A stretch of 64,000 bases of DNA from JASHPR01 sp963729365 (GCA_963729365.1 CAVSNQ010000006.1:186001-250000), one strand, 5' to 3'. Shown: positions 44,921 to 53,753, counted from the first letter of the stretch. Translations and numbers: made by a program. Notes: generated by a model not told the origin, from the letters alone.

Positions 44921-45133
44921 TCACCCCAGCAACTCGATCTGGCGGGTCTCGCCCCGCTGGTTCTCGATCAGCACCTTCTCGCCGTTGCGGACCGCGGTGG
45001 TCACGAGCCTGCCGACCGCGATCGACCGGCGCAGCGCGTCGGTCATCGTGATGCTGTCCCGCTCGGCCTGCTCCTTGAGCTCGGCGACGTCCTCCTCGGT
45101 CAGGTTGACCGTCACCTTCACGCGCTTAGCCAT
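44921..45133 (-). CDS. Ribbon-helix-helix protein
   Basis: A 70-aa CopG-like protein: KRVKVTVNLTEEDVAELKEQ, then SITMTDALRRSIAVGRLV, the strand-helix-helix layout of antitoxin or repressor dimers. The internal ATG is chosen because GGGGAGG lies six bases before it. No toxin gene is adjacent, so it may be an autoregulator of unknown purpose; direct repeats in its upstream region fit that. Confidence 0.75.
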   Translation of the reverse strand: MAKRVKVTVNLTEEDVAELKEQAERDSITMTDALRRSIAVGRLVTTAVRNGEKVLIENQRGETRQIELLG

Positions 45134-45163
45134 CGGCACCTCCCCAAGCGGCCGTACTGCAAC

Positions 45164-45181
45164 CATACTTCATACATACTT
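45164..45181 (-). promoter_or_regulatory. Direct-repeat operator candidate for the RHH gene
   Basis: CATACTT occurs twice, 11 bp apart (one helical turn), in an AT-rich patch about 30 bp before the start of the ribbon-helix-helix gene. TATATA further upstream on the same strand could be part of the promoter. Spacing of one turn is usual for cooperative RHH dimers. Confidence 0.35.
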
Positions 45182-45351
45182 AAGCTGTATATAGTCTGGC
45201 TCGATCTCACCGGCCGGGCCGGAACGCCGACTCCGCCGAGATTGCTGGAGGTCCTGACCCGCCCGGGCTACAACGCTGCCGCGGGCCCTCATCGGTGCGG
45301 TGTGCAGGGTATGCCCGGTGTGCGCTAGCATTTGGGGGTCCGAGAGGACGG

Positions 45352-45427
45352 CGGGACGTGGCCTAGCTTGGTTTAAGGCGCCACACTGGGGGTGTGGAGA
45401 TCGGGAGTTCAAATCTCCCCGTCCCGA
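45352..45427 (+). tRNA. tRNA-Pro (anticodon GGG)
   Basis: A complete cloverleaf: acceptor CGGGACG/CGTCCCG, D-arm GCCT/AGGC with loop containing GG, anticodon stem CCACA/TGTGG with loop CTGGGGG (anticodon GGG at 45388-45390), T-arm GGGAG-TTCAAAT-CTCCC, discriminator A. The 3' CCA is not encoded. It reads CCC and CCU codons. IS66-family sequences begin about 110 bp downstream. Confidence 0.95.
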
Positions 45428-45536
45428 CTCAAACAAATTGTCGGCGAGCCTTTCTCGCACCGTTTTGTCAGGCCCTGCTGCTAGCTTGCCTGTAACTAGA
45501 TAGGTCTGCCTGAACCCCTCCCTCTGTCCTCGGTTC

Positions 45537-45664
45537 GTAAGCATTCAGGCTGCCTCGGCAGTGTTATTGCTCGTTGCGTTGCGTGACTCTCGTGAGGCAG
45601 GGTCAGGCGATCTCTGGAAGCGGCGGCATCCAGGCGTTTCCGGCGAGTGCGTCGCGGAGCGCGG
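45537..45664 (+). repeat. Left 128-bp inverted terminal repeat
   Basis: The first copy of the inverted pair. It contains the 3' end of the intact transposase gene (encoding the last residues GNAWMPPLPEIA) and the GTAAGC tip. Its partner is at 48221-48348. Confidence 0.9.
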
Positions 45665-47099
45665 CCAGGGCAGAGGCGCCGTGCTTGGCGGCGGTGGACG
45701 CATAGCCGCGGATCGCGTAGCGGTCGCGGGCGGCTTTCTCCGAGCGGAGGCGCCCGGAGATCTTCTGCTGCGTCTTCGCGGGCCGCAGGTCGCGCTCGGC
45801 CTGGTTAGACGTTGGGGGTATCTGCAGGTCAGACAGGAAGCGGAGCACGTCGGCCTCGCGGTCGCGCAAGCACTCCAGGAGCATCCGGCCCGGGTTCTGC
45901 TTCGCTTTCGCGCCGGGGACGCGGGGGACTTCCTGCAGGCCGACGAGGACCGCAGAGCGGAACAGCCGCAGGTCAGCGGCCGTCACGTCGGCGGGGGCGG
46001 CGCTCAGTCCCTGGCCGCGGGCGGTGTTCGCGGCGTGGATGAGGGCGCGGAGCGCGTCGGCGGCCTGGCCTGGCCAGATCGCGTCCGGGCACTGCTCGGC
46101 GGCGTCGGCGAGGTCTCGCAAGAGGTGCGCGCAGCACAACTGGTGCGCGACGGCGCCGTAGGCGTCGTAGTTCCGGTAGCGGTCGTGGACCGCGACGGCG
46201 CCGGACAGGTCGCCCAGGACGAAGCTGTCGAAGGAGGAAAGAGACCTGTCGCCGAGGACGTAGCAGGTCAGCAGGTTGGTGCAGGCGACCAGGAGGTACC
46301 GCTTGCGGGTCTTCGGGCCGGGGCCGACCCGGATCGGCGTCTCGTCGGCGCAGACCACCCTCGCGGCGACGACCAGCGCCCGGATCAGCAGGCACGCGCC
46401 CCGCACTGCGCGGGCGGCGCGCTCCAGCAGCGAGTGCACGAAGCCGTCCGACGGCCTCTCGCCGGTGAGCGCTTCCAGGATGCCGGCGCACCGCTCGACC
46501 GGGACGTGGTGCATGACCAGCAGGAACACTGCCAGGGCCTGCACGTTCAGCCCCCAGGCGACGGTCCCCGGCCGCCCCGCGCCGGGGACGGCGGCGGCCT
46601 CGTGGACCTTCCCGCAGCCGCAGCGCACCGCGTGCTCGTCGTACTGCGTCACGGTCGCGGCGGCCAGCGGCACGTCGATGACCTGCCGGGACGCCACGAC
46701 TCCCAGGTCAGCCGCACCCGTGAGGTCCAGGCCGCACGGGCACGAGCCCTCCGGGAACAGCGCCACCGTCTCGTCCGGTGTCTGCGACCAGGCAAGATGT
46801 GTGCCCGGGGCGCCCGGCTGCTTGCCCGGCCTGCGCCCGCTGCCGGGCTTCGCCCGCGGCGCGGGCGCCTTCCGGCCCGGCAGGTCGTCCGACGACGGCG
46901 GCATCGAGGAGTTCCCCGAGTTCCGCGACGCGGCCCGCCGCGCCGCCTCCAGCTGCCCCCGCAGCTCGCGCACCAGCCCGGTCAGCTCCGCGAGCTGGGC
47001 CGACAGGTCCGTGACCTGCGCGGACAGCCCCGCGATCAGCGCCGCCTGCTCGCGGATCAGCGCGTCACGCGGATCCTCCGGCGGCAGCGACTCGGTCAC
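45603..47099 (-). CDS. IS66-family transposase, single-ORF type
   Basis: A 498-aa DDE transposase. The N-terminus has a coiled-coil stretch (LSAQVTDLSAQLAELTGLVR) and the IS66 mark SGNSSMPPSSDDLPGRK; a CxC...CxC zinc-like region follows (CPCGLD, CGCGKV). The catalytic acidic residues are in VCADETPIRV and AVAHDR-like VAVHDRYRNY, with the final Glu in NQAERDLRPAKTQQKISG. No TnpA or TnpB accessory gene is present, as in the ISBst12-like subgroup. The frame is open and probably active. Confidence 0.92.
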   Translation of the reverse strand: MTESLPPEDPRDALIREQAALIAGLSAQVTDLSAQLAELTGLVRELRGQLEAARRAASRNSGNSSMPPSSDDLPGRKAPAPRAKPGSGRRPGKQPGAPGTHLAWSQTPDETVALFPEGSCPCGLDLTGAADLGVVASRQVIDVPLAAATVTQYDEHAVRCGCGKVHEAAAVPGAGRPGTVAWGLNVQALAVFLLVMHHVPVERCAGILEALTGERPSDGFVHSLLERAARAVRGACLLIRALVVAARVVCADETPIRVGPGPKTRKRYLLVACTNLLTCYVLGDRSLSSFDSFVLGDLSGAVAVHDRYRNYDAYGAVAHQLCCAHLLRDLADAAEQCPDAIWPGQAADALRALIHAANTARGQGLSAAPADVTAADLRLFRSAVLVGLQEVPRVPGAKAKQNPGRMLLECLRDREADVLRFLSDLQIPPTSNQAERDLRPAKTQQKISGRLRSEKAARDRYAIRGYASTAAKHGASALAALRDALAGNAWMPPLPEIA

Positions 47100-47270
47100 C
47101 CGCCGGTCATGCCCGAAACCACGGCCCGGCAGCCGGCCAGCAGCCCGACCGTGACCTCAGCAGGCAACCCAGTGTCACCAAAACGTCAAGCCTGCAAAGG
47201 ACTCTAACCCCCCGTCCCCGTGCACCGTCAGTGGAATATCCGGTTGAGCGGCCGTTGCCCGGGTGACAGG

Positions 47271-48116
47271 ATGCGACCGGTGACGGATACGGCGGCCGTG
47301 CTGCGGCTCTTCGACGAACTGGCCGGCGAGTACGACCAGCACATTCCGTTCTTCGCGCCCTTCGGCCGCGACCTGGTCGCCTGGTGCGACCTGCGGCCGG
47401 GCCAGCGGGTGCTGGACATCGCCGTCGGGCGCGGCGCGGTCGCCGGCCCCGCGGCCCAGGCGGTGGGCCCGCGCGGCGCGGTCCTCGCCATCGACGGCTC
47501 GCCGAACATGCTCCGCGCCCTGGCCCGCGACTTCGGTGACGTGCCGCAGATCGAGACCCGGGAGATGGACGCACACCACCTCGCCTTCCCCGATGCCTCC
47601 TTCGCCGCCGTGACCTGTGGGTTCACCTTTCACATCGTCAACGATCCCCAGCAGGTCATTGCCGAGGCCCACCGGGTGCTCCGCCCTGGCGGCCTGCTGG
47701 CGTTCTCCACGCCGGGCCCGGGGAAGCCGGATAGCCGCTGGGACTTCGACGAACTGGTACGGGACTTCGGGGAGCGCGCCAGTCAGGAGCGAACCCCCGG
47801 GATTTTCACCCCGCCGCCGCGCCCGCTCCCCGAGGTCTGCGCGGACGCCGGCTTCACCGCCGTCGAAGAGCGCTCGGTCCAGCGCTCCTTCGACTTCCGC
47901 GACCCGCAGCACTACTGGGACCACATGATGTCCCACGGCTACCGGGGCTACGTCTATTCGCTGGGTCCGACGCTGGCCGGCGAGTTCCGCACCAGGCTGT
48001 TCGCGGCCCTGGAGCAACTGCAGGCCGACGGCGGCGGCATCACCGCCAGCTTCGGCGCCGTCTTCGCCCGCGCCCGCAAGCCCGGCGTCGGCCAAACGCA
48101 GCCCCCGAACTGCTAG
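47271..48116 (+). CDS. Passenger class I methyltransferase
   Basis: A 281-aa SAM-dependent methyltransferase of the UbiE/COQ5-like group: motif I VLDIAVGRGAVAGPAAQA (about 44-61), VLAIDGSPNML and FTFHIVNDPQQVIAEAHRVL, with RPGGLLAFSTPGP. It lies between the IS66 transposase and the right inverted end, so it travels with the element. An in-frame GTG 17 codons upstream is an alternative start. The acceptor is unknown; resistance or secondary-metabolite tailoring are the usual cargo roles but nothing here shows which. Confidence 0.85.
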   Translation: MRPVTDTAAVLRLFDELAGEYDQHIPFFAPFGRDLVAWCDLRPGQRVLDIAVGRGAVAGPAAQAVGPRGAVLAIDGSPNMLRALARDFGDVPQIETREMDAHHLAFPDASFAAVTCGFTFHIVNDPQQVIAEAHRVLRPGGLLAFSTPGPGKPDSRWDFDELVRDFGERASQERTPGIFTPPPRPLPEVCADAGFTAVEERSVQRSFDFRDPQHYWDHMMSHGYRGYVYSLGPTLAGEFRTRLFAALEQLQADGGGITASFGAVFARARKPGVGQTQPPNC

Positions 48117-48220
48117 CTCGGCGGTCGAACGCCCCTGGCGATCACCCACGAGACCCCGGACTTGTGGGGATTCCGTGGAGACTGGACAGCGTGCTGGTAG
48201 TCGGATTTCTCGTACTGAGC

Positions 48221-48348
48221 CCGCGCTCCGCGACGCACTCGCCGGAAACGCCTGGATGCCGCCGCTTCCAGAGATCGCCTGACCCTGCCTCACGAGAGTC
48301 ACGCAACGCAACGAGCAATAACACTGCCAAGGCAGCCTGAATGCTTAC
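48221..48348 (-). repeat. Right 128-bp inverted terminal repeat
   Basis: Reverse complement of the left terminal repeat, including the codons for GNAWMPPLPEIA and a stop, now on the plus strand. It is the remnant of a second IS copy. The 104 bp between the methyltransferase stop and this repeat hold nothing recognisable. Confidence 0.9.
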
Positions 48349-48380
48349 CTCGGTTCGTTTCCGCTGGCTGCAGTGGTTCG

Positions 48381-49590
48381 ATGGCTGCTTATTTGCGGGG
48401 CGTGCGGAGTCGTGGTGTAGTTCGGCGCGTGCCCGAGGTGCCCGGTGTTCCCGATGATGCTGCGGGGCTTCGTGCTGCGAACGCGCGGCTGCGGGAGCTG
48501 CTGGCCGAGCGGGACGAGCGGATCGCGGGGCAGGACGCAGAGATCGCGGTGTTGCGGGAGCAGCTTTCCGGGCTTCAGTCGCAGGTCGCGGACCTGGCGG
48601 CCCGGGTCGCCTCGAACTCACGGAACTCCTCGAAGCCGCCGTCGTCGGACGGCCTGGCGAAGCCGTCACCGAAGTCGCTGCGCGGGAAGTCCGGGCGCAA
48701 GCCGGGCCGGCCGAAAGGCCAGCCGGGGGCGACGATGCAGCTCACGGACCATCCTGATAAGAGGCTGCGGGACCGGCCGGCGCGGTGCGGCTGCTGCGGG
48801 AAGTCCCTGAAGCGCGCGGCGGTGACCGCGGTCGAGCGGCGGCAGGTCATCGACATCCCGCCGGTGAAGGCCGTGACCACCGAGCACCAGATGCTCACGC
48901 TGCTGTGCGGCTGCGGGCACGAGACGAAAGCGGAAGCTCCCGCCGGGGTGACCGCGCCGGTGCAGTGCGGGCCGCGGATCATGGGCACCGGGATCTACCT
49001 GTGGCATGGCCAGTTCCTGTCGCGGGACCGCGCCTGCCGGGCTCTTGGCGAGCTGTTCGGCTGCGCGCCGTCGCCCGGCGCGCTCGCCAGCGCCGCGAAG
49101 AAGACCGCCGGGCTGATCGCGCCCGCGCTGGCCGCGATCACCCGGTACCTCGCCAGCGCGGAGGCCGCGCACTTCGACGAGACCGGGTTCCGCACCGCGG
49201 GGAGGCTCGCCTGGGTGCACTCCGCCTCGTGGGGGAAGTTCGTGCTGGTCACCGTGCATGCCAAGCGCGGGAAGGACGGGATGACGGCCGCCGGGGTGCT
49301 GCCGCTCTTCACCGGCATCGCGGTCCACGACGCGTGGAAGCCCTACGACAGCTTCGACAACGTCGCAGGCCACGCCCTGTGCGGTGCGCACGTCCTCCGC
49401 GAGCTCGTCGCGGTGACCGAGACCGGCACGGACCTGGACAAGGCGTGGGCGCAGCAGGCCATCGACGCACTGCTGGCCCTGGACAAGGCCGCCGAAGCCG
49501 CCCGCGCTGCCGGGAAGAACGCCATCGGCCCGGAAGTCCTGGCAGAGCACGAGGACTGGCCTGGATCCCCGGCACCACCTGATGCTCAAC
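48381..49590 (+). pseudogene. Truncated IS66-type transposase (second, different element)
   Basis: About 400 codons of a distinct IS66-family transposase: a coiled-coil start (RLRELLAERDERIAGQDAEI), SNSRNSSKPPSSDGLAKPSP, Cys-rich CGCCGK and CGCGHE, AAHFDETGFRTAGRLAW (first catalytic Asp) and FTGIAVHDAWKPYDSF (second). After VLAEHEDWPG the sequence loses the family pattern. The C-terminal third, with NxAERDLR and the catalytic Glu, is missing, although the frame stays open over the toxin gene. It should be inactive. The first element inserted 25 bp before its start. Confidence 0.85.
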
Positions 49591-49942
49591 CAGCGGCCGG
49601 AGCCCACTCCGTCCCCTGTCCGGCGGCACGGAGGGCATCCTCGATCTCGCTGAGCTTCGCGGGGGACAGCGCGCCCGCCCGCTCGATCAGGTCGTCCCGG
49701 CTCAGGGTGGTCAGCCAGGTGCACGGGGTAAAGCCCGGGCGCGGGAACACGAGCCGCAGGACGCCTTCGAAGGGCAGTCCTTCCAGGACGCCGACTGCCA
49801 CCTCAACGCCCAGGCCGGAGATGTCGGCGCCCGCCGGAGCGACGACCTGCATCGCGCAGAACCCGGATGACCCTTCTTCCGACAGCAGCACGACGGGCCG
49901 TCGCTCATCGAACTCGACCCACCAGACCTCGCCTCGCCGCAT
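49586..49942 (-). CDS. PemK/MazF-family toxin-like protein
   Basis: A 118-aa protein beginning MRRGEVWWVEFDERRPVVLL, the N-terminal strand pattern of PemK/MazF endoribonuclease toxins, with LPFEGVLRLVFPRPG and TWLTTLSRDDLIER as the rest of the fold. The internal ATG is used; GGAGG lies four bases before it. No antitoxin gene is next to it on either side, possibly because the neighbouring IS truncation removed it. The substitutions RRPVVLL for the usual RP(V/A)LV(I)Q leave activity uncertain. Confidence 0.75.
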   Translation of the reverse strand: MRRGEVWWVEFDERRPVVLLSEEGSSGFCAMQVVAPAGADISGLGVEVAVGVLEGLPFEGVLRLVFPRPGFTPCTWLTTLSRDDLIERAGALSPAKLSEIEDALRAAGQGTEWAPAAG

Positions 49943-50072
49943 GTGTCCTCCCGGGCACGAGATGGCAGGCAAATACTACGCCGGCCGCCGCTGGAAGTGA
50001 TGCAGCCCTGCCTGCTGCCCGAACGGCCGCCCCGAATCAATTCAGGGACCTATCCAGTTACGCTTGCCTCGT

Positions 50073-50656
50073 ATGGCGGAAAACATTTCTGACAAACGAA
50101 CTTGGTCCGATTCTCAGTTAGTCGCTGTCGTGGCAGCGTCCAGATCGTAGCGCGGAGTCATGCGCGAACTCGGCCTATGCGTGACTTCCGCCGGATCCAT
50201 TCAGGTGGTTAAGCGGCATGTTATTCGGCTCGGCTTGGACACAGCGCACTTCACCGGCCAGCGGCGCTGGTCAGATGCTCAGCTCAAGCGAGCGATCACC
50301 AACGCGTACTCGTGGCGTGAGGCTTTCACGGACCTGGGCCTGCTAGGTAGCGGAGATGATCGTACGCGAGTCAAGGCACATGCGGTCCGCCTTGGACTCG
50401 ACCTGAGCCGGCTCGACGGGCTGGATAGGGATTGCAGGTAGGTCGGCGACCCTACTCCGTCGGCAATCGTGGGCCGCTCGTTCCCTCTGACCCCGACTTG
50501 ATAGATCTTTTCTTTATCCTGGACGGCGATCTCACCATGTACGTGATCCCTAGCCGCGTGATCGCCGGGCGTGTCGCGATTCTCTTGAACAACTACTCCG
50601 AGTATGTCGTGGGCAGCGCGGCGTTTCTCATGAAGGGCTCGAATACTGCCGCCTGA
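50073..50656 (+). pseudogene. Broken HTH/PD-(D/E)XK-like endonuclease gene
   Basis: The N-terminal half from ATG reads MAENISDKRTWSDSQLVAVV, then TAG at 50148 where the family has Trp, then RGVMRELGL through SIQVVKRHVIRLGLDTAHFT, two helix-turn-helix-type repeats (second at WSDAQLKRAITNAYSWREAF). Reading then breaks, and a C-terminal piece (DPDLIDLFFILDGDLTMYVI followed by PSRVIAGRVAILLNNYSEY) is found in another frame. The central part, with the expected catalytic core, is missing. Composition is less GC-rich than its neighbours. It is decayed foreign DNA in the mobile-element hotspot. Confidence 0.7.
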
Positions 50657-50678
50657 CGGCGGCACGCCAGGTACGGGG

Positions 50679-52319
50679 TTAGGTGAGCGGGCGGGGGATC
50701 TGGCGGCCGACGTCGGAGATATCGGCGATCCAGGCCTCGTCGACATCCATGTCAGGCTCGGATGGCTTGCTGGCCACCAGCTTCAGGTTGCCGCCGCCCT
50801 TCTTGAGCGCGGGCTGCTGCTTGGCCGGCTTCGGCGGTTCCTTCGGGGCGGGCGGCGGCGTGATCAGCCTGAGGGCCAGGGAGGGGCACATCTGGACCGC
50901 CTGCTGCGCCTCGGATTGCAGCCAGGGCGGCACCGGCATGTCGAGGAACACCGGGTAGCCCTGGCCGTCGAGCTGCACGAGCTCGGGCACCAGGTGGGCG
51001 CAGAGACCGTGCCCGCGGCACCGGGTCCAGTCCACGGACAGGCGCATCTCGCCGTCCTTGCCGGGCAGCGGCAGGATGCCCTGCACCCGGCGCCCGCAGG
51101 TGCCGCGGAACAGATGCGCGGTCAGGTCGTCGGTGAACACGTCGATGGCGGAGACCACGAACCGGAACACCCCGTCCGGATGGGCGCACGCGCCGCGGCC
51201 CTTCACGGCGGCTGCCCCGCGGCGCGCGGTGTCCAGTGCGTCGATACCGCCCGAGCCGTCGGCCAGCGCGGTCATCGCGCGCGCGATGGCGGGCAGGCCC
51301 AGCTTGCACGGGCCGCACTGGCCGGATGACTCCTTGGCCAGGTAGCCGACCACCCGCGCCACCTCGCCGAGCGGGCAGGTGCCCCCGCCGAGCGGCAGCA
51401 CGATCCCGGCGCCGAGCGTCCCGCCGACGGCGGTCAGCCCGGCCCGGCTGACCGGCACGTTGTACGCGAGGTCGGTCGGCAGCCACATGCCGTGATACCC
51501 GCCGACCAGGACGCCGTCCGCTGGCGACGCCGAGCAGAGGTCGAGCACCTCGCCCAGCGGCAGGCCGAACGGCACCTCCACGACCGCGGGATTGTCCGCG
51601 GAGCCGCCGACCGACAGCAGTGTCGTTCCCGGCTCGTCCCTGGTGCCGGCCGAGGCGTAGCCGTCGGGGCCGAGCATCGCGAGCACGGCGAGCTGCGCGT
51701 AGGTCTCGGCGTTGGACAGCAGGGTCGGGAGGTCATGGACCCCGTAGTCGCTGGGCAGGATCTTGCGGCCGGGCGGCACCGGGGTCTTGCCGTTCAGCGC
51801 ATTCACCAGTGCGCCGCCCTCACCGACCACGAACCTGTCCGGCACCTTGACCACGCGCACCAGGCGCCTCAAGACTGGTTCGGCCGAAGCCGCGGAACTG
51901 ACCGAGCGGGCCACGTCGGTGCGGGTGACACCGATGACGATCTCCTTGGCCTGCAGCGCCCAGGCGGCGACCAGCGCGCCGCCGAGCACCAGGTACGGCG
52001 ACCTGAGCAGCAGCATCCGGTCCTTGGAACTGCCCGGCTCGCCCTCGGTGGCGTTGACGAGGATGACGATCCGCTTCTTGCGCTGGCGGGCGGACTGCAC
52101 CACCGACTTCAGTTTCCTGCCGAACGGGAAGGCCGCGCCGCCGCGGCCGCACAGGTTGACCTGCTCGGTGGCTTTGATCAGCTGATCGGCGGTCAGCCGG
52201 GGCAGATTGCCGAACACCGAGTAGTGCGTGGTCAGGTCGATCCGCTGGAACCGGTCGAGGCCGGCGGTCAGGCGGGCCTGGCCGATGCACATGGCATCCG
52301 GCCCAGGGGGCGGCGTCAT
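50679..52319 (-). CDS. NuoF-like flavoprotein fused to a ferredoxin domain
   Basis: A 546-aa cytoplasmic electron-transfer protein. NuoF-like part: GRGGAAFPFGRKLKSVV (FMN/NADH loop), NATEGEPGSSKDRMLLL, an SLBB-like region, and the cluster loop ESSGQCGPCKLGLPAIARA with a later Cys in GRGACAHPDG; the first Cys of the usual SCGxCxPC is Ser. The C-terminal part (about 425-490), CRGHGLCAHLVPE and MCPSLALRL, is a three-Cys ferredoxin of the [3Fe-4S] type. No NuoE or NuoG is nearby, so it is not Complex I. Its start overlaps the membrane cytochrome-like gene. Confidence 0.85.
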   Translation of the reverse strand: MTPPPGPDAMCIGQARLTAGLDRFQRIDLTTHYSVFGNLPRLTADQLIKATEQVNLCGRGGAAFPFGRKLKSVVQSARQRKKRIVILVNATEGEPGSSKDRMLLLRSPYLVLGGALVAAWALQAKEIVIGVTRTDVARSVSSAASAEPVLRRLVRVVKVPDRFVVGEGGALVNALNGKTPVPPGRKILPSDYGVHDLPTLLSNAETYAQLAVLAMLGPDGYASAGTRDEPGTTLLSVGGSADNPAVVEVPFGLPLGEVLDLCSASPADGVLVGGYHGMWLPTDLAYNVPVSRAGLTAVGGTLGAGIVLPLGGGTCPLGEVARVVGYLAKESSGQCGPCKLGLPAIARAMTALADGSGGIDALDTARRGAAAVKGRGACAHPDGVFRFVVSAIDVFTDDLTAHLFRGTCGRRVQGILPLPGKDGEMRLSVDWTRCRGHGLCAHLVPELVQLDGQGYPVFLDMPVPPWLQSEAQQAVQMCPSLALRLITPPPAPKEPPKPAKQQPALKKGGGNLKLVASKPSEPDMDVDEAWIADISDVGRQIPRPLT

Positions 52320-53482
52320 GATCCCTCCGGCCCCGGGTAGCCGGGGTAGGCCGGATAGGCCGGATAGGCCGGGTCAGCCGGGTACTCCGAGGGATCGGGC
52401 GGCGGGGCGGCCTGGTACTGCTCGTACGGCGTCATTTCCTGCTGCTGTTGCTGCCACTCCTGCTGCTGCCAGGGCCGCATTTCCTGCTGGTGCGGCTGGG
52501 GGATCGGGAGGTCAGGGCGCGGGGTGGCCAGACGCCGGGTCGCGATATACGGCGGCTGAGGACGGGGCCCCGTCGGCTGGCTGCTGGGGCCGGGCGGCAG
52601 TGCGCGGGGCACCCCGCGCGCCTGCGGCATGGCGCCTTGCATCCCGCGGGCCGGTGGCATGGCGCCCCGCGGGGCGCGGGCCTGCGGTACCGCGCTCCAC
52701 CGGTCGTGCCCGTCGGGCTGCGGCATGGTCGGCACGCCCCCCTGCAGCACCGACGAGAGGTGGTCGGGCAGCGGATGGGCGGCCTTCTCCTGGTGGCTGC
52801 GGACGGTGGCCACGAACCGGATGATGAGGGCGAGCGCGACCGCGGCCACGCACGCCCCGTAGCTCCAGTCCACGTACGGCTTGGCGGTCCGGCCCGCGAG
52901 CAGGCCGTGCACGATCGACAGCGGCCAGCACACGTAGGCGGTGGCGTGGATGGCGCGCCAGGTCCACGGCCACCGGGCGGCGAACCGGCCGCGGGCGATC
53001 CCGGTCACGACCAGCAGCACGACCAGGTCCGACGCGATCGTGCCGAGGCCGATGTAAAACGTACGGCCGTGCGCGAGGAACGGCACGACCGCGTCGATCA
53101 CGTCGGACCTGTGCGCGAGTATCTCGAGCGTGATGTGCGTGATGAGGAAGGCGAGGGCGCCGAAGGAGACGGCGCGGTGCACGGCCTGGGCGACGACCCG
53201 GTGGGCCGGGGCCATGACGATGCGGTCCGTGGCCACGATGCCGACGCCGACGGCCGCCGTCAGGGCGATCAGCGCGAGCACGCCCGAATAGAAGAGCATG
53301 AAGCGCTGGACGTGGGTGAGGATGTCCTTCCCCTGCGCGGTGGTTCCGGAGGCCGCCGCGCCAGCCACTACGACCAGCAGAATGACGGTGATCCAGGTGA
53401 TGCGCCTGCGCCTGGGTGCCTTGACCCGAGCCACCGAAAAGCTGTAGCCGCGAGGGCGTGAGCGGCCACGCCTAGATGACAC
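52316..53482 (-). CDS. Ferric reductase-like transmembrane protein
   Basis: A 388-aa membrane protein with about six helices (residues 35-240). His residues in helices (VHRAVSFGALAFLITHITLE, and WRAIHATAYVCWPLSIVHGL) sit as in heme-binding ferric reductase or cytochrome b561-like cores. The C-terminal 140 residues are Pro/Gln/Met-rich, ending in repeats of YPAYPGY. The GTG start has GGGAGG six bases upstream; longer upstream readings are unlikely. It leads an operon with the NuoF/ferredoxin fusion, which would pass electrons to its heme (inferred). Confidence 0.8.
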   Translation of the reverse strand: MSSRRGRSRPRGYSFSVARVKAPRRRRITWITVILLVVVAGAAASGTTAQGKDILTHVQRFMLFYSGVLALIALTAAVGVGIVATDRIVMAPAHRVVAQAVHRAVSFGALAFLITHITLEILAHRSDVIDAVVPFLAHGRTFYIGLGTIASDLVVLLVVTGIARGRFAARWPWTWRAIHATAYVCWPLSIVHGLLAGRTAKPYVDWSYGACVAAVALALIIRFVATVRSHQEKAAHPLPDHLSSVLQGGVPTMPQPDGHDRWSAVPQARAPRGAMPPARGMQGAMPQARGVPRALPPGPSSQPTGPRPQPPYIATRRLATPRPDLPIPQPHQQEMRPWQQQEWQQQQQEMTPYEQYQAAPPPDPSEYPADPAYPAYPAYPGYPGPEGS

Positions 53483-53753
53483 TATTGTCCTCCCGGAGGG
53501 ACGGCTCGAGAGCCGACCATTACCTGGAAGTTTCTTATGCGGATCCCAGCCGCCAGTGCCCGGAGATCCCTGCTTGTCCCTCGCTGCGGATGACGTTACC
53601 GTCCCCATTACAGATTCGCAGCGAAACAGCCCATAAGGCGTCACAACGCAGGGTTTGCCGAGGTCAACCGGGGTTCTGCCGCGGGCAGAGCGGCGGCGGG
53701 CCCGGGCTGCGCGTAGCGGCCAGGGGAAGCGGCATCCGGGCCTCGCGGGCGGA

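Larger units (their letters stand above)
45537..48348. mobile_element. IS66-family element with long inverted ends and a methyltransferase passenger
   Basis: Both ends begin GTAAGCATTCAGGCTGCC, the GTAA terminus typical of IS66, and are flanked by the 8-bp direct repeat CTCGGTTC (45529-45536 and 48349-48356), the IS66 target duplication size. The inverted ends are 128 bp and near identical (one mismatch seen near the tip). Each includes the last codons of the transposase gene, so the right end is the remnant of a second, inverted IS copy. Between the IS and that remnant sits a complete methyltransferase gene. The flanking duplication shows that the whole 2.8-kb unit moved together. Confidence 0.85.

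Noticed and set aside
44921..45133. Toxin-antitoxin module at the RHH gene
   Set aside because: No toxin-like ORF adjoins it; the nearest PemK-like gene is 4.5 kb away in a mobile region.
45352..45427. tRNA-Pro as an integrative-element attachment site
   Set aside because: No integrase and no second copy of the tRNA 3' end was seen; the nearby mobile DNA is IS66-type with its own target duplication.
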